This document shows, piece after piece, positions 23,533-34,028 of a stretch of DNA of 64,000 nt (its first letter is position 1; every line of letters starts with the position of its first letter). Origin of the DNA: Rosa chinensis (lineage: Eukaryota; Streptophyta; Magnoliopsida; Rosales; Rosaceae). The stretch spans positions 15,821,555 to 15,885,554 of the forward strand of contig NC_037093.1 of assembly GCF_002994745.2 (NCBI RefSeq), written 5' to 3'. A model generated the notes under the pieces. It ran no database searches, had not been told where the DNA came from, and saw only the letters and a program-made list of their open reading frames with translations. Both the position numbers and the translations under genes were made by a program.

Positions 23533-24219
23533 ATGGAACCACGAACTCTGCAACTAATGGAGTTACAAACCCAGCAACAAATGGAATTACAAGCCCAGCA
23601 ACCAACCGAGGAGGGAGGAAGCACCCAAGCAGCAGGGAGTAGTGCCAACACGCCTATCAGGCCGACCAATAACCGGTGGACTCCCACACCAGATCAACTA
23701 AGAATCCTCCAGGAGCTTTACTATGACAAGGTGCTTAAAAACCCAACTCCAGAGCAGATTCAAGAGATCTGCCTTTATCTGCAACAATATGGGCAGATCG
23801 AGGACAAGAACGTCTTCTTTTGGTTCCAAAACCTCAAGGCTCGTGAGAGGCAGAAGTTGAGGGAATTTCGGAACGTTCGGGTTGGTGGATCTCTCGATCT
23901 CAATTTTGGATCCACTAGTTCTACTGATGATGGTAGGTCCATTGATCTAAAATTTGGTTCCACTGGTTCTACTAGTACTGACAGATCCATTGATCTAAAT
24001 TTTGGGTCACGTGTCGGCTATGATGTTGATGGATCGATCATGGAACAACGAGGAGAATATCACCAGGAGATTGAAACCCTTCCACTATTCCCCATGCATG
24101 GTGAGGACATCTTTGGCAACATGAAGACTACTTCCGAGGGAGGTAGCGATTATGGCGGTGGCTCTCGCATTTCCCTTGAGCTCAGCCTCAACTCCTACGG
24201 AGATGCAGACATGGCTTAG
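23533..24219 (+). CDS. WUS-like: WUSCHEL-type homeobox protein inside a retroelement
   Basis: An intact 228-residue, uninterrupted ORF. Residues about 46-111 form a WOX homeodomain: [20 protein letters not shown], then PTPEQIQEI, then [16 protein letters not shown] (usual WFQNHKARERQK, so His is Leu at 101). Residues 120-160 carry three S-[LI]-D-L-[NK]-F-G-S repeats. TLPLFPMH (182-189) is a WUS-box, and LELSL (215-219) is an EAR-type repression motif. Together these mark the WUS branch, whose founder maintains shoot meristem stem cells as a nuclear transcription factor. It is shorter than Arabidopsis WUS (292 aa) and lacks introns, while WUS genes normally have them, which suggests capture from processed RNA. 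It runs antisense to its host element. The open frame and conserved motifs suggest selection or recent capture; expression cannot be judged here. Confidence 0.9.
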   Translation: MEPRTLQLMELQTQQQMELQAQQPTEEGGSTQAAGSSANTPIRPTNNRWTPTPDQLRILQELYYDKVLKNPTPEQIQEICLYLQQYGQIEDKNVFFWFQNLKARERQKLREFRNVRVGGSLDLNFGSTSSTDDGRSIDLKFGSTGSTSTDRSIDLNFGSRVGYDVDGSIMEQRGEYHQEIETLPLFPMHGEDIFGNMKTTSEGGSDYGGGSRISLELSLNSYGDADMA

Positions 24220-24266
24220 TAAAGTGTATAAATTTTTTTTTTTTTTTTTTGTAAATATCTGAATTT

Positions 24267-24272
24267 AATAAA
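24267..24272 (+). terminator. Candidate poly(A) signal of the WUS-like gene
   Basis: AATAAA lies about 48 bp after the stop codon, between two poly(T) runs. Confidence 0.5.
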
Positions 24273-24299
24273 ACTGAATGAATGCAGTTTTTTTTTTTT

Positions 24300-25398
24300 T
24301 TTTAATTAATTAAATTTTTTTTTTTTTAATATAGGACTCAAAATAAAAGACAAAAATATATATAGGACTCAAAATGAAAGACAAAAAATATAAATCCCTT
24401 CCCCCACACTTAAATATTGCATTATCCTCAATGTAATCAATTAAAAGCATGCAATGAAATAAGTAAGCATAGATAGAAGACATTTACGAAAACAAATCCT
24501 AAAATAAAAACTAAAGAGAAAAATTGAAAAATAAAAAGAAATAGGGAAAGAGAAAGCAAATCTGATTATATTCTGAATTGGGTTGCCTCCCAAGTAGCGC
24601 TTGTATTTTACGTCTTGCAGCCAGACAGTACCTACATTAAATAAAGTTAGTAACTATAATTAACAAAGAAATAAAAATAAAAACAAGTATAACTATTAAT
24701 TACAAACTACAAGTATAATTAACAAGTATATTATACATAAGACACAAGTTAAGTACTCAAGTGAGTATAAAACGTGAAAAGTATTTTTACAAGTTTAAAG
24801 TGTGAAACAACAAAATAATTTACACGTATAGAGTATTCACAAGTATTTCTTTTATTATAAACATTATTGATATCGAATCAAATTCCAAGCGGTAAATCAA
24901 GTGGACGTGCGGCCCAAGTATAGTCGCCTAAACACAAACTCCCTTTCAAATCATTTGGGCAACCTTACTGAAATGGCCAGGTGGGGGAGGGCGAACACGA
25001 GAGGAAAAATCCATTTTGGCATGAGCTACTCCCACATTGTGGTTTATGCCCATTTGCAAGCACTTCTGGATTCAAAAACCCGTCATGAACGTTGTCCCCT
25101 TCCTAGACACCATTCCATATAGGCTATACTTACTAAGATGAAAAAGTTCATAAGTGTGAAGACAGTTCAACAAGTGTTAATAAAGGCCGCCCTCAACCTT
25201 AAGGGACCTGAGCTAGGTACCAATAAGGGGTTTAGGCCAATATTAATAAAAGAGACTTCACCTATTCCTCTCAATTTACAACCTACAATTAAAATTCGTG
25301 TTCAATAATATAAATAATATTCTAGTTAATTTAAACTAAGTTTTTATATACAACAAATATATACAATAAATGACACAATTTAGCAAGTGATTTTTCAA
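24300..25398. other. Non-coding retroelement interior (5' part)
   Basis: AT-rich sequence with repeated interior words (GGTTGCCTCCCAAGTAGCGC near 24583). An ORF at 24901-25122 has no recognised domain. No gag or pol. Confidence 0.55.
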
Positions 25399-25416
25399 TC
25401 CCCGGCAACGGTGCCA
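25399..25416 (-). promoter_or_regulatory. Primer-binding site next to LTR 3
   Basis: On the minus strand TGGCACCGTTGCCGGGGA follows the 5' LTR; it differs by one base from the copy at 18337-18354. It fixes the element's direction as minus. Confidence 0.75.
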
Positions 25417-25421
25417 AAAAT

Positions 25422-27504
25422 TGATGCACTATAAGCAAGCGCATAATTTAACCCTGAAAATATCGTTAGTAGTATAAGTAAGTAGGGATCGTTCTATTCC
25501 CGGGATTGAGGGTACACCTGTCATTGTCAAACAATTAAACAATTAAAATTAAAACAAAGTATAATATTCACAAATATATTCACAACTATAAACATTATTT
25601 ACGAAAAAAGGGGGGATTTTGTTTTTGGATTTTCGAAAATAAAACTAAGTTAACAAAATAATTAAAATGCAAAAACATAAAAATATGAATGGAATGAGCG
25701 AACAAAGATCAAATCGAAACATATGATTAAAATTGATTCAAACCCTAATATTGTTCATCTATGTCATGAGAAAGGAGTTGATCATGTGAAACGTTAAAAG
25801 CAAACAATTTCCCATATTTTACTTTTCAATGCTAATTAACCTAAGCGAAAGCACCTAGATCAATCCTATCAAACATGCATTCAAGCACTAGAAAGCTAGT
25901 TCATCACAACATGTTTAATGCATTACACATAGAGAAAGGCTATCAACTCAAGTGTACAACTTAGTATGGAAAAGTCCACCTAATTGCAATCCTCGTTAAT
26001 TAAATTCGATCTTTGTACAAAACCTTTACTACTTTGATTCAAGTTTACACAAAACGAAAAGTCGATTTCATGTTCTTAAACCTAGCAACAATTATGCATA
26101 AACCCTATAAGTGTCGACCCAAATAAGATTAATACACAAAGGATATCTATAACGCAAATTTAATTAAGCAAACCCACATAAGCAACTCTCGAAGAACAAT
26201 GATATGAATCTGAAAATATCAATTAATCATAAAAATTCCAGAAATAATACTTTGTTCATACATATATGTCAACTAGAACAAAACCAACGAAATCAAAGCA
26301 AAGGTTACAAAGGAGAATCGGATTACACCGTGAGATGGAGATGAGATGAACGAATTGAGGATGTAGTCTCTTGAATCTCGAAAGCAAGCTTCAAGGATGA
26401 TGATGGAGGATGATGCTCACGGCAATTCTTCTTCTCCCTTGGCCTTGCTTGAACTCGTGGCTTGCTCTAGAGGGTGGAAAGGAAAATGGAAAGAAAATGG
26501 AGAGACAAAGAAGATGGAATGGATGAAGGAATGTGTATAGGAAAATGGAGAGACAAAGAAGATGGAATGGATGAAGGAATGTGTGTAGGAAAATGGAAAG
26601 AAAATGGAGAGACAAAGAAGATGGAATGGATGAAGGAATGTGTTAGAATGAGAGGAGAAGGTGTTTAAATAGGGAAGAAAAAGAAGAGTGAAATGATGAG
26701 TGGAAGAAAAATAATGAAAGTGGATCTAAGTTCACTTGTAAAATATGGAAAAGATAGAGAAATGATGAAATGAAAGCAAAGCATGAAGGTGCAGCAACAT
26801 GGAAGTGATGATGATCTATTAAAGAGATTGTAGAAGAAAAATATATCCAAGGAAAAGAGAAAAGCATCTAGCTTTCTTCATGTGGGTAGGAAACATGAAC
26901 ATGTGAATATTGAGCTGTTTTTAGGTCAGTTTCTGCCCCTTTATTCCTTCAATTATTTCTCCAACAAGACTTCATATTGGGCCTCCGATTTCTTCATATC
27001 AAATGTTCCTCTATGAGTGTAGATCATCCTGATCAATTTTCAGAGCTTCAATCCATGTGGTTGGGCCAGAAATTCTGCTGGACTCCTCACAGGTCTAGTT
27101 TTCCAGTTTTGCTTCTGCAGAAAATTGGACTGATTGTTTGAAGGCCTTCCACTTCTATCTGGATCTTGCACTCTTCATATGAAATGTTCCTTTGGGTGTC
27201 TAGAATGGATCTGGAAGGTTTCAGCTCATTTGAAGTTCATTTGGTCAGGCGGCCGCTCCTTCTTCTTTGCTTGGCTTGGTTTCTCTTAGCCGGAGTAGGA
27301 ATATGTGCAAAATTGATCTTTTAGTACATTTCCATTTTTCTCCATCATTTCCAGGTAATTATGGACCTAACGCTCATTTCACCTTTATCTACTCCAATGT
27401 ACCTAAAAATAGAAATTGAATTAAAAATCGATTCAGTTAAGGAATTAACTAAGCAAAATGTGAGGAATTAACTATTAAAATATCACATTAAAATGCTCCT
27501 ATCA
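25422..27504 (-). repeat. LTR 3 (5' LTR of the canonical element)
   Basis: In + orientation it runs TGATGCACTATAAGC to TGCTCCTATCA, with the target duplication GGGGC directly after it. It has the three-unit minisatellite (about 26487-26643), as in LTR 2. Confidence 0.9.
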
Positions 27505-27509
27505 GGGGC

Positions 27510-28110
27510 TTTAGAAGAGAAAATTGTTTACCTTTGTAAGATCATCGGTTGAGTAGGTGTAGTTACTTTGGTAACGACCTTCTATCATATATATCCTTAT
27601 TAGGTGGTCGTTATTTGTAATTTTCATCTTTGATGAATAGAATTGTCTTCATTCATAAGTTGAGCAGTACAAACTTAATCTTAGAGTCCCACACCACATA
27701 ATGCACGGAAATTAGCTCATCGGCCACTTAAAGCACGGGGCACATTATGTGGTCATTCACATAAAAAAGGGTCGGTTATGTCTGTGAGTCTTTCCAGAGA
27801 TAGAATAATAACATACTTTGCCTAGGTTTCTCATTATTATCCAGAGATAGAATAATAACATACTCATCGTGCTCTATGCACTAACCTCAACCAACTATAC
27901 TCATCGTGCTCTATGCACTAACCTCAACCAACTATACTTAGCCCACGCCTGCGAGCCATAGTATAAAGACATATTTTAAGGGCACCTACAAGTCTACAAC
28001 AAGGCTGTTTCTGGGCATCATAATTAGAGTTTCCGATGCGGGCCGTGCGGGAAGTGGAGGGTTAATTAAGGGAGGGAACAATGGTATAAAAGAAGTTGTA
28101 GAGTAGACTA
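27510..28110. other. Intergenic with short tandem duplications
   Basis: A 37-bp unit (TACTCATCGTGCTCTATGCA...) is tandemly doubled at 27861-27934. The 24-bp word beginning CCAGAGATAGAATAATAAC occurs at 27794 and 27841. No gene recognised. Confidence 0.7.
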
Positions 28111-28119
28111 ATCTAGGGG

Positions 28120-28433
28120 TCATAATGGCCGGGCTAGGGCCGGCCCTACCTTAAATTTTAGGGCTTAGGGTCGGGCCGGGCTGGGCCTAGTCAAAGTTAA
28201 CAAAATTTAGGGCCAGGTAGGGTCAGGGCGGGGCTTAAATATGCTAACCCGTACCCGCCCGAAAAGCCCTATTCATTAGGGCCGGCCTTCTGAATAGGGC
28301 CAAAGAGGGCCGAAATGGACCTTATTTTGTATAACAAAAAAAAAAAAAAAATACATTGTATTTTTTCCTCAAAATGTGGCTAAATGATTATATAGGTAAT
28401 ACAAGACTCATTGTTTTTTGTTGATCATATTTA

Positions 28434-28486
<53 letters not shown>

Positions 28487-28810
28487 TACACACACACACA
28501 TATATAGAAATTAACTTATAACATTTATTAATTTAGTTAAGGTGGTTATATTCAATTAACTATCTCTCTAAATCTATTAATATTAATTGTTGTGTAACAA
28601 GGAAAATAATAGTTAAAGAAAATAAAGCCTATGCAATAGAAAATAATAAAAATAATATATAAATTTTAGGGTAGGGCTTTTAGGGCCGGGCCGGGCTTCA
28701 CTTGCATGACCCTTACCCTACCCTATTTGAGAAAGGCTAGGGCCGGCTTGCCCTAATGTAAGGGCCGGGTTGGGCTTCGGCCTGTAGCGGGTTTAGGGCG
28801 GGCTTAGGGT
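28120..28810. repeat. GGGCCGGGC-rich blocks 3 and 4, possible element
   Basis: Two GC-rich blocks (about 28120-28340 and 28665-28810) with GGGCCGGGC, AGGGCCGGCC and CCCTACC words bracket an AT-rich core with a (TA)n/(CA)n run. The arrangement resembles the subterminal repeats of a non-autonomous DNA transposon, perhaps starting at TAGGGGTCATAATGG near 28113. I could not find a matching right terminus or target duplication. Confidence 0.45.
28443..28500. repeat. (TA)n followed by (CA)n microsatellite
   Basis: About 21 TA units, then a short CA run. Confidence 0.95.
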
Positions 28811-28820
28811 CAAAGGGCTA

Positions 28821-31110
28821 AATGATAAGTAAATCTTTATCATCATCTTTGCGCTTGAGGTTCTAACCCATCGAGGCACGTCTATTGCTGGTTGAAAACT
28901 ATTTCCAAACTCTCTGGGTCTGGGTTAAGCCCAGTGCCCTCGAGAATTTCTGGAATGGCTCCCTTTGGGTTAAAGCCCTACAAATTCTTAGTCAAATTTT
29001 TATCCCTTTAGTATAAAACCGAACTCCATTCAACTTGTTCCATCTCCAATATTGGAACAAGAGGCAGGAAGTGTAAGCAAGTTTGTATCAATGGATGACT
29101 TTGCTAAACCCTAAATTGAAACCTGATTAGAGAACAATCCATTTTTCAGTACTCATTCCGCTGCTGCATTGGGTTTTGTTAGTCGCAACGTACTCGCAAT
29201 TGAAAAATTAGACAGACTAGTTCCATACTGAATTTATTGTACAGCTGAGCCAGCACAAATTTGCATCCAATTTGTGAGAAATGTTCGGAGTATGGTGACG
29301 CTGCAGAACGAGAACTGTTGATTAGGGATATTGTTGGCCCTAAATGATGGAAATGATAACTTATTGGTAAGAATTCTTGGTTGATTCTCCAGTCCGTATT
29401 TGCTTTTAAGATGAATACATATCGGGGATCCACTGATTTTATGAGATTCATCAGTAATTATTGTGATCTCCACATTGCACTAGCAGGATGCTTGATAATC
29501 GATTATCCACTAAAGGGTTTTGTTTGTTTGAGAACAATGATAAGGAATTAACAAATTAGAACCGCAAGAAATTAATCGATCATGTTATACACGACTATTT
29601 TCTTGGAAGTCGTAATATATATGGACCATCGCCAGATATGTCAATCGTCGGGGCCGGATATCTGTCCTGATTCCTGAGGCTCTGAGCTGATCGAGATAAG
29701 ATCTGCAGGAGCTACTGATCTAGGAATAAGCATGGCCTACTTTTACAACTTATATTCCTCCTTTTTTCCTCCAACTTTTACCATTCCTATGTCTTCTAAC
29801 ACTTCGTGTAGCACACCGATTTGACATTCTTGGTGCAAGACAAATTGTATGAAGCTGTCTGTCAGTTTCTTCATTAATTATCATACCATACTTTCACACA
29901 AATGAAACCAAAACTGCGCTTAGAACCGTGTAGGTTTCACATTTATCTCTTCATGCAGTGGACCATCTGAAATTCTATGCGTTTTTCACATTTTAGTAAC
30001 TGGACAAATATATCAATTGGGTCGTGTGTGGTTCAATTCGACCGGCTGCTCTGATCGATGAGATTGATCGACAATTAGATATGCCAGATGTGAATATGAG
30101 GAAAACCTGTGATTCCCATTTTTGGCATATGCACATCAATTATATCACTCATTTTGTCCGGGCTCAAATCGTTTTTCATGTGGAAGGGATAGACTTCCCG
30201 GCTCTAGGCTAATGTATGTTTTACGACCTCTCTTCTCTCATGGAGAGCTCTTCTTCACCCGCCGATGAATGCTAGCATGGGTGATTGTGGGGTGGCTTTG
30301 GGGATTTTACTATATAAAAGGAATGCGATTTTGGTTCGTAGATAGGATGTATAGGGACGTGGTCGGTGATCGATATGGCATCTAGATCCAACTCTCTTTT
30401 TTCCCCCTCATTATTTGAGCTAATTCTAGAAATTTTTTAACTAAACACTTCATTGTTGAAAATAAGGGTTTTTTATTCAAAGTTGAAGACAATCAGGTGG
30501 AAAAAACTATTGCAAACATGGCCACTTATGTCAAATTAAATTATCAAATACACGTGCTTTCTTCTTCTTTTGAAGGGTTAGGGTTAGGGTTTATTATATG
30601 CGTATTATTATTGTTATTATAAATCCTCATTATCATCAAAGGACAAACAATCAATTAGATGGAAAGAGATGTGCAAATAATTAAATCCACAAATCCACAA
30701 CATATTTTTTCTTTTAATATACACCCATTCACATAATTAAACCTACCGTATAGGTTTTAAGTCTATAATTAAGTTTTTTTCTTTTTTTTTAGTTTGACTA
30801 TTTTACCCTTCTCGTCGAAGAAGGAAAAAATTCCTCAAATATAGGTGTTTTTTTTTAATTTAAATATGGCATCAGTTATAAACACAAATTAGAATTTAAT
30901 ACCATCAATTTATTTTTCCTGATTTAAAAACGATTACTTGCCTTAATTATTGCATATCTCTTCCTTTTTTATTTGACCTATATATTTGCCATTTTTTAGT
31001 AGATATGTTTGTGTAGATAATCCTATTATTAAATATGTCAACGTGATCAATTGCCTTAATTATTGTATGTAACTGATGCCATATTTTAGGAGAAAACATA
31101 TGATTGGGTT
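28821..31110. other. Intergenic, nothing recognised
   Basis: Short ORFs (29179-29473 minus, 30024-30212 plus) show no domain I know, and their overlap in two frames suggests chance. A short GGTTAGGGTTAGGGTTTA at about 30577-30594 is telomere-like but only two to three units long. Confidence 0.45.
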
Positions 31111-31119
31111 TCCCTTAAA

Positions 31120-31262
31120 AGAAGCTTCATTTTTTGGGTTTTTTTCTAATTTTCTCTTTTACTAAAGAGGATCAAAGGATTTCACTCCTATATTCATGGT
31201 GACTCGAACCCAGGACCTAGATCCTAGGTAGTGAGTGCTCTTACCACTGAGCTAACACCACT
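31120..31262 (-). mobile_element. tRNA-derived SINE
   Basis: On the minus strand the head has a polymerase III A box (TTAGCTCAGTGGTAAGAGC, complement of 31237-31255) and a B box (GGTTCGAGTC, complement of 31201-31210), spaced as in a tRNA gene. It is followed by a non-tRNA body ending in an A-rich tail near 31130. The segment between the boxes cannot fold as a normal tRNA anticodon arm, so a SINE rather than a tRNA gene is favoured. Target duplications were not clear. Confidence 0.65.
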
Positions 31263-31745
31263 TTGTCAAATCCATAACATATACAGAGACTACGTACTAT
31301 TATGACACGAGTTTATTTTGATCAACTTCATATGGGACACTGGACTCATGAAAATTCATTAGATTAAGTTCTTTTCATACAATTGTATGAATCTCGATCA
31401 ATATATAGTCAATATAAAAATTAACAAAACTGCTACATGCGATATGTTTGTTTTTATGTGATCAACTGGTCATAAGATAGAGTAGAAATTATGAACTTTG
31501 AACATTTTGGACATTAAGATGTTCTAAATTAATAAGACACATCTTCCATGCATATGTGTTTGATTCCATTGGATACAATGAAAGATAAATTCTTCATCGC
31601 AAATAGTACCCAAAAAAAAAAATGTATATATATGCAGACAAAAATGGTCCAATATCTTATTCATTTTCCTTGAAACATACAGCTCCATTTATTCCATGTG
31701 GTTAATTTTCTCTGCCCCAAACCTCCAAACACAAACAAATGACAT

Positions 31746-31758
31746 GTCTATAAATGCA
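31746..31758 (+). promoter_or_regulatory. TATA box of the CYP74 gene
   Basis: CTATAAATGC lies about 95 bp before the start codon, in AT-rich upstream DNA. Confidence 0.6.
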
Positions 31759-31847
31759 CACTTGCAAATTTCTTTTGTGGTATCAACTACAAAACCCACA
31801 TCCCAATTAATCTCTAGATTCTAGATCATCACAAGGTCCTTCAAGCA

Positions 31848-33296
31848 ATGGCTTCATCATCTTCTTTTCATAACAAACCAAACCTTCCACTGAAAAAAAT
31901 TCCTGGTGACTATGGCTTGCCCTTGTTTGGCCCAATCAAAGATCGTTACGACTATTTTTACAACCAAGGCAGAGACGACTTCTTCAAAACCCGAATGGCA
32001 AAGTACAAGTCCACAGTTTTCCGAACCAACATGCCTCCCGGTCCCTTCATTGCCTCGAATCCAAAGGTTGTCGTAGTTCTTGACGCCAAAAGCTTTCCTA
32101 TCCTCTTCGACAATTCGAGAGTAGAAAAACGTAACATATTTGATGGCACTTACATGCCTTCCACTTCCTTCACCGGTGGCTATCGCATTTGCTCTTTTCT
32201 CGATCCTTCGGAACCCAAACACACTTCTCTCAAAAACTTCTTCTTGTCTCTACTCTCTGCTAGCCACAACAATGTTATCCCACTTTTCCAAACTCACTTC
32301 TCCGACCTCTTTGTCAAGGCCGAAGCTCAACTGGCCAAAGATGACAAATCGGACTTCAACTCACTCAATGACCAAACTTCTTTCAACTTCATCTTTGAGC
32401 TGTTCTTCGGTCAAAACCCGTCAAGCACACCATTGGGATCCAAAGGCGCAACCCTTGTCACACTCTGGCTCTTACCCCAACTCACTCCTCAGATAACACT
32501 GGGATTGCCCAAGTTGCTGAACGTTCTAGAAGATTTCTTGCTGCACACGTTTCCCTTTCCCGCCCTTCTTGTCAAACCCGCTTATAACAAGCTCTACAAG
32601 GCTTTTTATGAGTCCGCAGACAAGGCTTTGGAAGAGGCTGAGGGTACTTTTGGGATTTCAAAAGACGAAGCTTGCCACAACCTGATCTTCATGGTGTGCT
32701 TCAATGCTTATGGTGGCATGAAGCTCTTATTCCCTATTTTGCTGAAGTGGGTCTGTTTAGCTGGAGAGGATCTCCACGGCAATCTCCGAGAGGAAATAAG
32801 GGCCGCTGTTAAAGATGCTGGAGGTAAGGTTACTCTTGCAGCGTTGGATAAGATGACATTGACCAAGTCGGTGGTTTATGAAGCTCTGAGGATTGATCCT
32901 GCGGTCCCGTTCCAGTATGCGAAGGCCAAGGAGGATCTGATAATCAACAGCCACGATGCCAGTTTTCAGATCAAGAAGGGAGAAGTGATCTTCGGATATC
33001 AGACCATTGCCACTAGAGATCCAAAGATCTTCGAGAGGCCTGAGGAGTTTGTAGGAGATAGGTTTGTTGGGGATGGAGAGAAGCTATTGAAGTACGTGTG
33101 GTGGTCCAACGGCCCGGAGACGGAGAACCCAACGGCCGCGAATAAGATTTGCGCGGGGAAGGACCTGGTTGTGCTGATGAACAGGATAATGTTGGTCGAG
33201 TTCTTCCTTCGTTATGACACTTTTACTGCCGATATTGGCACGTTTTTGTTGGGACCAAAAGTGACGTTTAAAACCTTGACCAAGGCTTCGTCATGA
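31848..33296 (+). CDS. CYP74-family P450 (AOS/HPL-type, CYP74C-like)
   Basis: An intact, intronless 482-residue ORF. CYP74 enzymes rearrange fatty-acid hydroperoxides without O2 or a reductase, giving allene oxides (jasmonate-type oxylipins) or aldehydes. Seen: KIPGDYGLPLFGPIKDRYDY near the N-terminus, NMPPGPFIASNPKVVVVLDA, TYMPSTSFTGGYR, the I-helix centre NAYGGMK (286-292; the usual P450 oxygen-activating Thr is absent), ExxR as EALR (345-348), NGPETENPT, and heme Cys435 in NKICAGKD. There is no chloroplast transit peptide: the protein starts 17 residues before the conserved core, which fits the CYP74C group rather than plastid AOS (CYP74A). Ala in NAYGG leaves AOS versus hydroperoxide lyase open. 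The context CAAGCAATGGCT suits the start. Confidence 0.92.
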   Translation: MASSSSFHNKPNLPLKKIPGDYGLPLFGPIKDRYDYFYNQGRDDFFKTRMAKYKSTVFRTNMPPGPFIASNPKVVVVLDAKSFPILFDNSRVEKRNIFDGTYMPSTSFTGGYRICSFLDPSEPKHTSLKNFFLSLLSASHNNVIPLFQTHFSDLFVKAEAQLAKDDKSDFNSLNDQTSFNFIFELFFGQNPSSTPLGSKGATLVTLWLLPQLTPQITLGLPKLLNVLEDFLLHTFPFPALLVKPAYNKLYKAFYESADKALEEAEGTFGISKDEACHNLIFMVCFNAYGGMKLLFPILLKWVCLAGEDLHGNLREEIRAAVKDAGGKVTLAALDKMTLTKSVVYEALRIDPAVPFQYAKAKEDLIINSHDASFQIKKGEVIFGYQTIATRDPKIFERPEEFVGDRFVGDGEKLLKYVWWSNGPETENPTAANKICAGKDLVVLMNRIMLVEFFLRYDTFTADIGTFLLGPKVTFKTLTKASS

Positions 33297-33432
33297 ATCT
33301 GATCCTGATTTCTACGTAATAGTACTGTTATTTTCGGATTTGTATCCCAGAAAATGCATGAATAAGCTGGCTAGGGTTTCTGTAATGTTTGCCATCTAGA
33401 CACACACACACACGTATCTGCATTGTACTAAA

Positions 33433-33438
33433 AATAAA
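33433..33438 (+). terminator. Candidate poly(A) signal of the CYP74 gene
   Basis: AATAAA about 137 bp after the stop codon. Confidence 0.45.
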
Positions 33439-33799
33439 GCTGTTTGTCAGCTATGAATAATGATAACGTCTACCATTTGTTTGATGCATATCATTGTCTA
33501 CAAGGGAAGTGTGATTAATACTTTTGTATTATTATTATCTCGATCTGTTTTTAAGAATTTTTTTTTTTGGAAATACTGTTTTCAAGATTTTCGTATTAGG
33601 GCAATGATATGAGGCCTCAATTTTAGGTGTCATACTATGTCACATAAACACATCATCTATTTGCCAAATCATACCATGTAATTCTTAAGTAAAAAGACCA
33701 TTTTATCATTTCATAATCTAATGGCTCTAAATTAAATTCTCGAGAAATTTAGAAATAATGGAATCTAAAATTCCATCAATTCAATTGATTAATGATATT

Positions 33800-34028
33800 T
33801 TCTTACGTCTTCAATTACCAGATTTCGTAGGTTAGAATTACAATTTCAATATATTTTCTTTCCATTTTTGTGGATCTAATTTAATTTTGGACTTTTATAA
33901 TTAACTTGTTAGTGTAAGGTAACTAACCTTCCATTAATTTTATTAAATTCATTTATTAAAATTTTTTAATATTACTTCAATTTACCAGATTTCATGGGTC
34001 AGAATTATGATATTAATATATTTTCTTT
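33800..34028. repeat. Tandem repeat, second copy split by copia insertion
   Basis: The sequence around 33815-33895 (CCAGATTTCGTAGGTTAGAA, then TATTTTCTTTCCATTTTTG) is repeated at 33985-34028 and resumes at 39869-39915 on the far side of the copia element. Joining the two flanks with a single TCTTT restores the first copy's order, giving an internal empty site for the insertion. Confidence 0.75.

Larger units (their letters stand above)
16114..27504 (-). mobile_element. Composite LTR retroelement carrying a WUS-like gene
   Basis: Three ~2.1 kb LTRs (16114-18266 in + orientation; 18360-20448 and 25422-27504 in - orientation) enclose a ~5 kb interior. The whole is flanked by the direct repeat GGGGC at 16109-16113 and 27505-27509. 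The interior between LTRs 2 and 3 has a primer-binding site next to LTR 3 and a purine-rich tract next to LTR 2, so the canonical element is complement(18360..27504). No gag, protease, reverse transcriptase or integrase is present, so it must be mobilised in trans. The LTR length and PBS resemble Athila-type Ty3/gypsy elements (family knowledge). Words such as GGTTGCCTCCCAAGTAGCGC in the interior are also common in that group. Cargo: an antisense WUS-type gene and an unknown ORF. Confidence 0.85.

Noticed and set aside
30577..30594. Telomere-like GGTTAGGGTTAGGGTTTA
   Set aside because: Only two to three units, and the spacing is TTAGGG rather than the plant TTTAGGG; too short to be an interstitial telomere.
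31201..31262. Functional tRNA gene on the minus strand
   Set aside because: A and B boxes are present, but the segment between them does not give a normal anticodon arm and the acceptor stem does not close.
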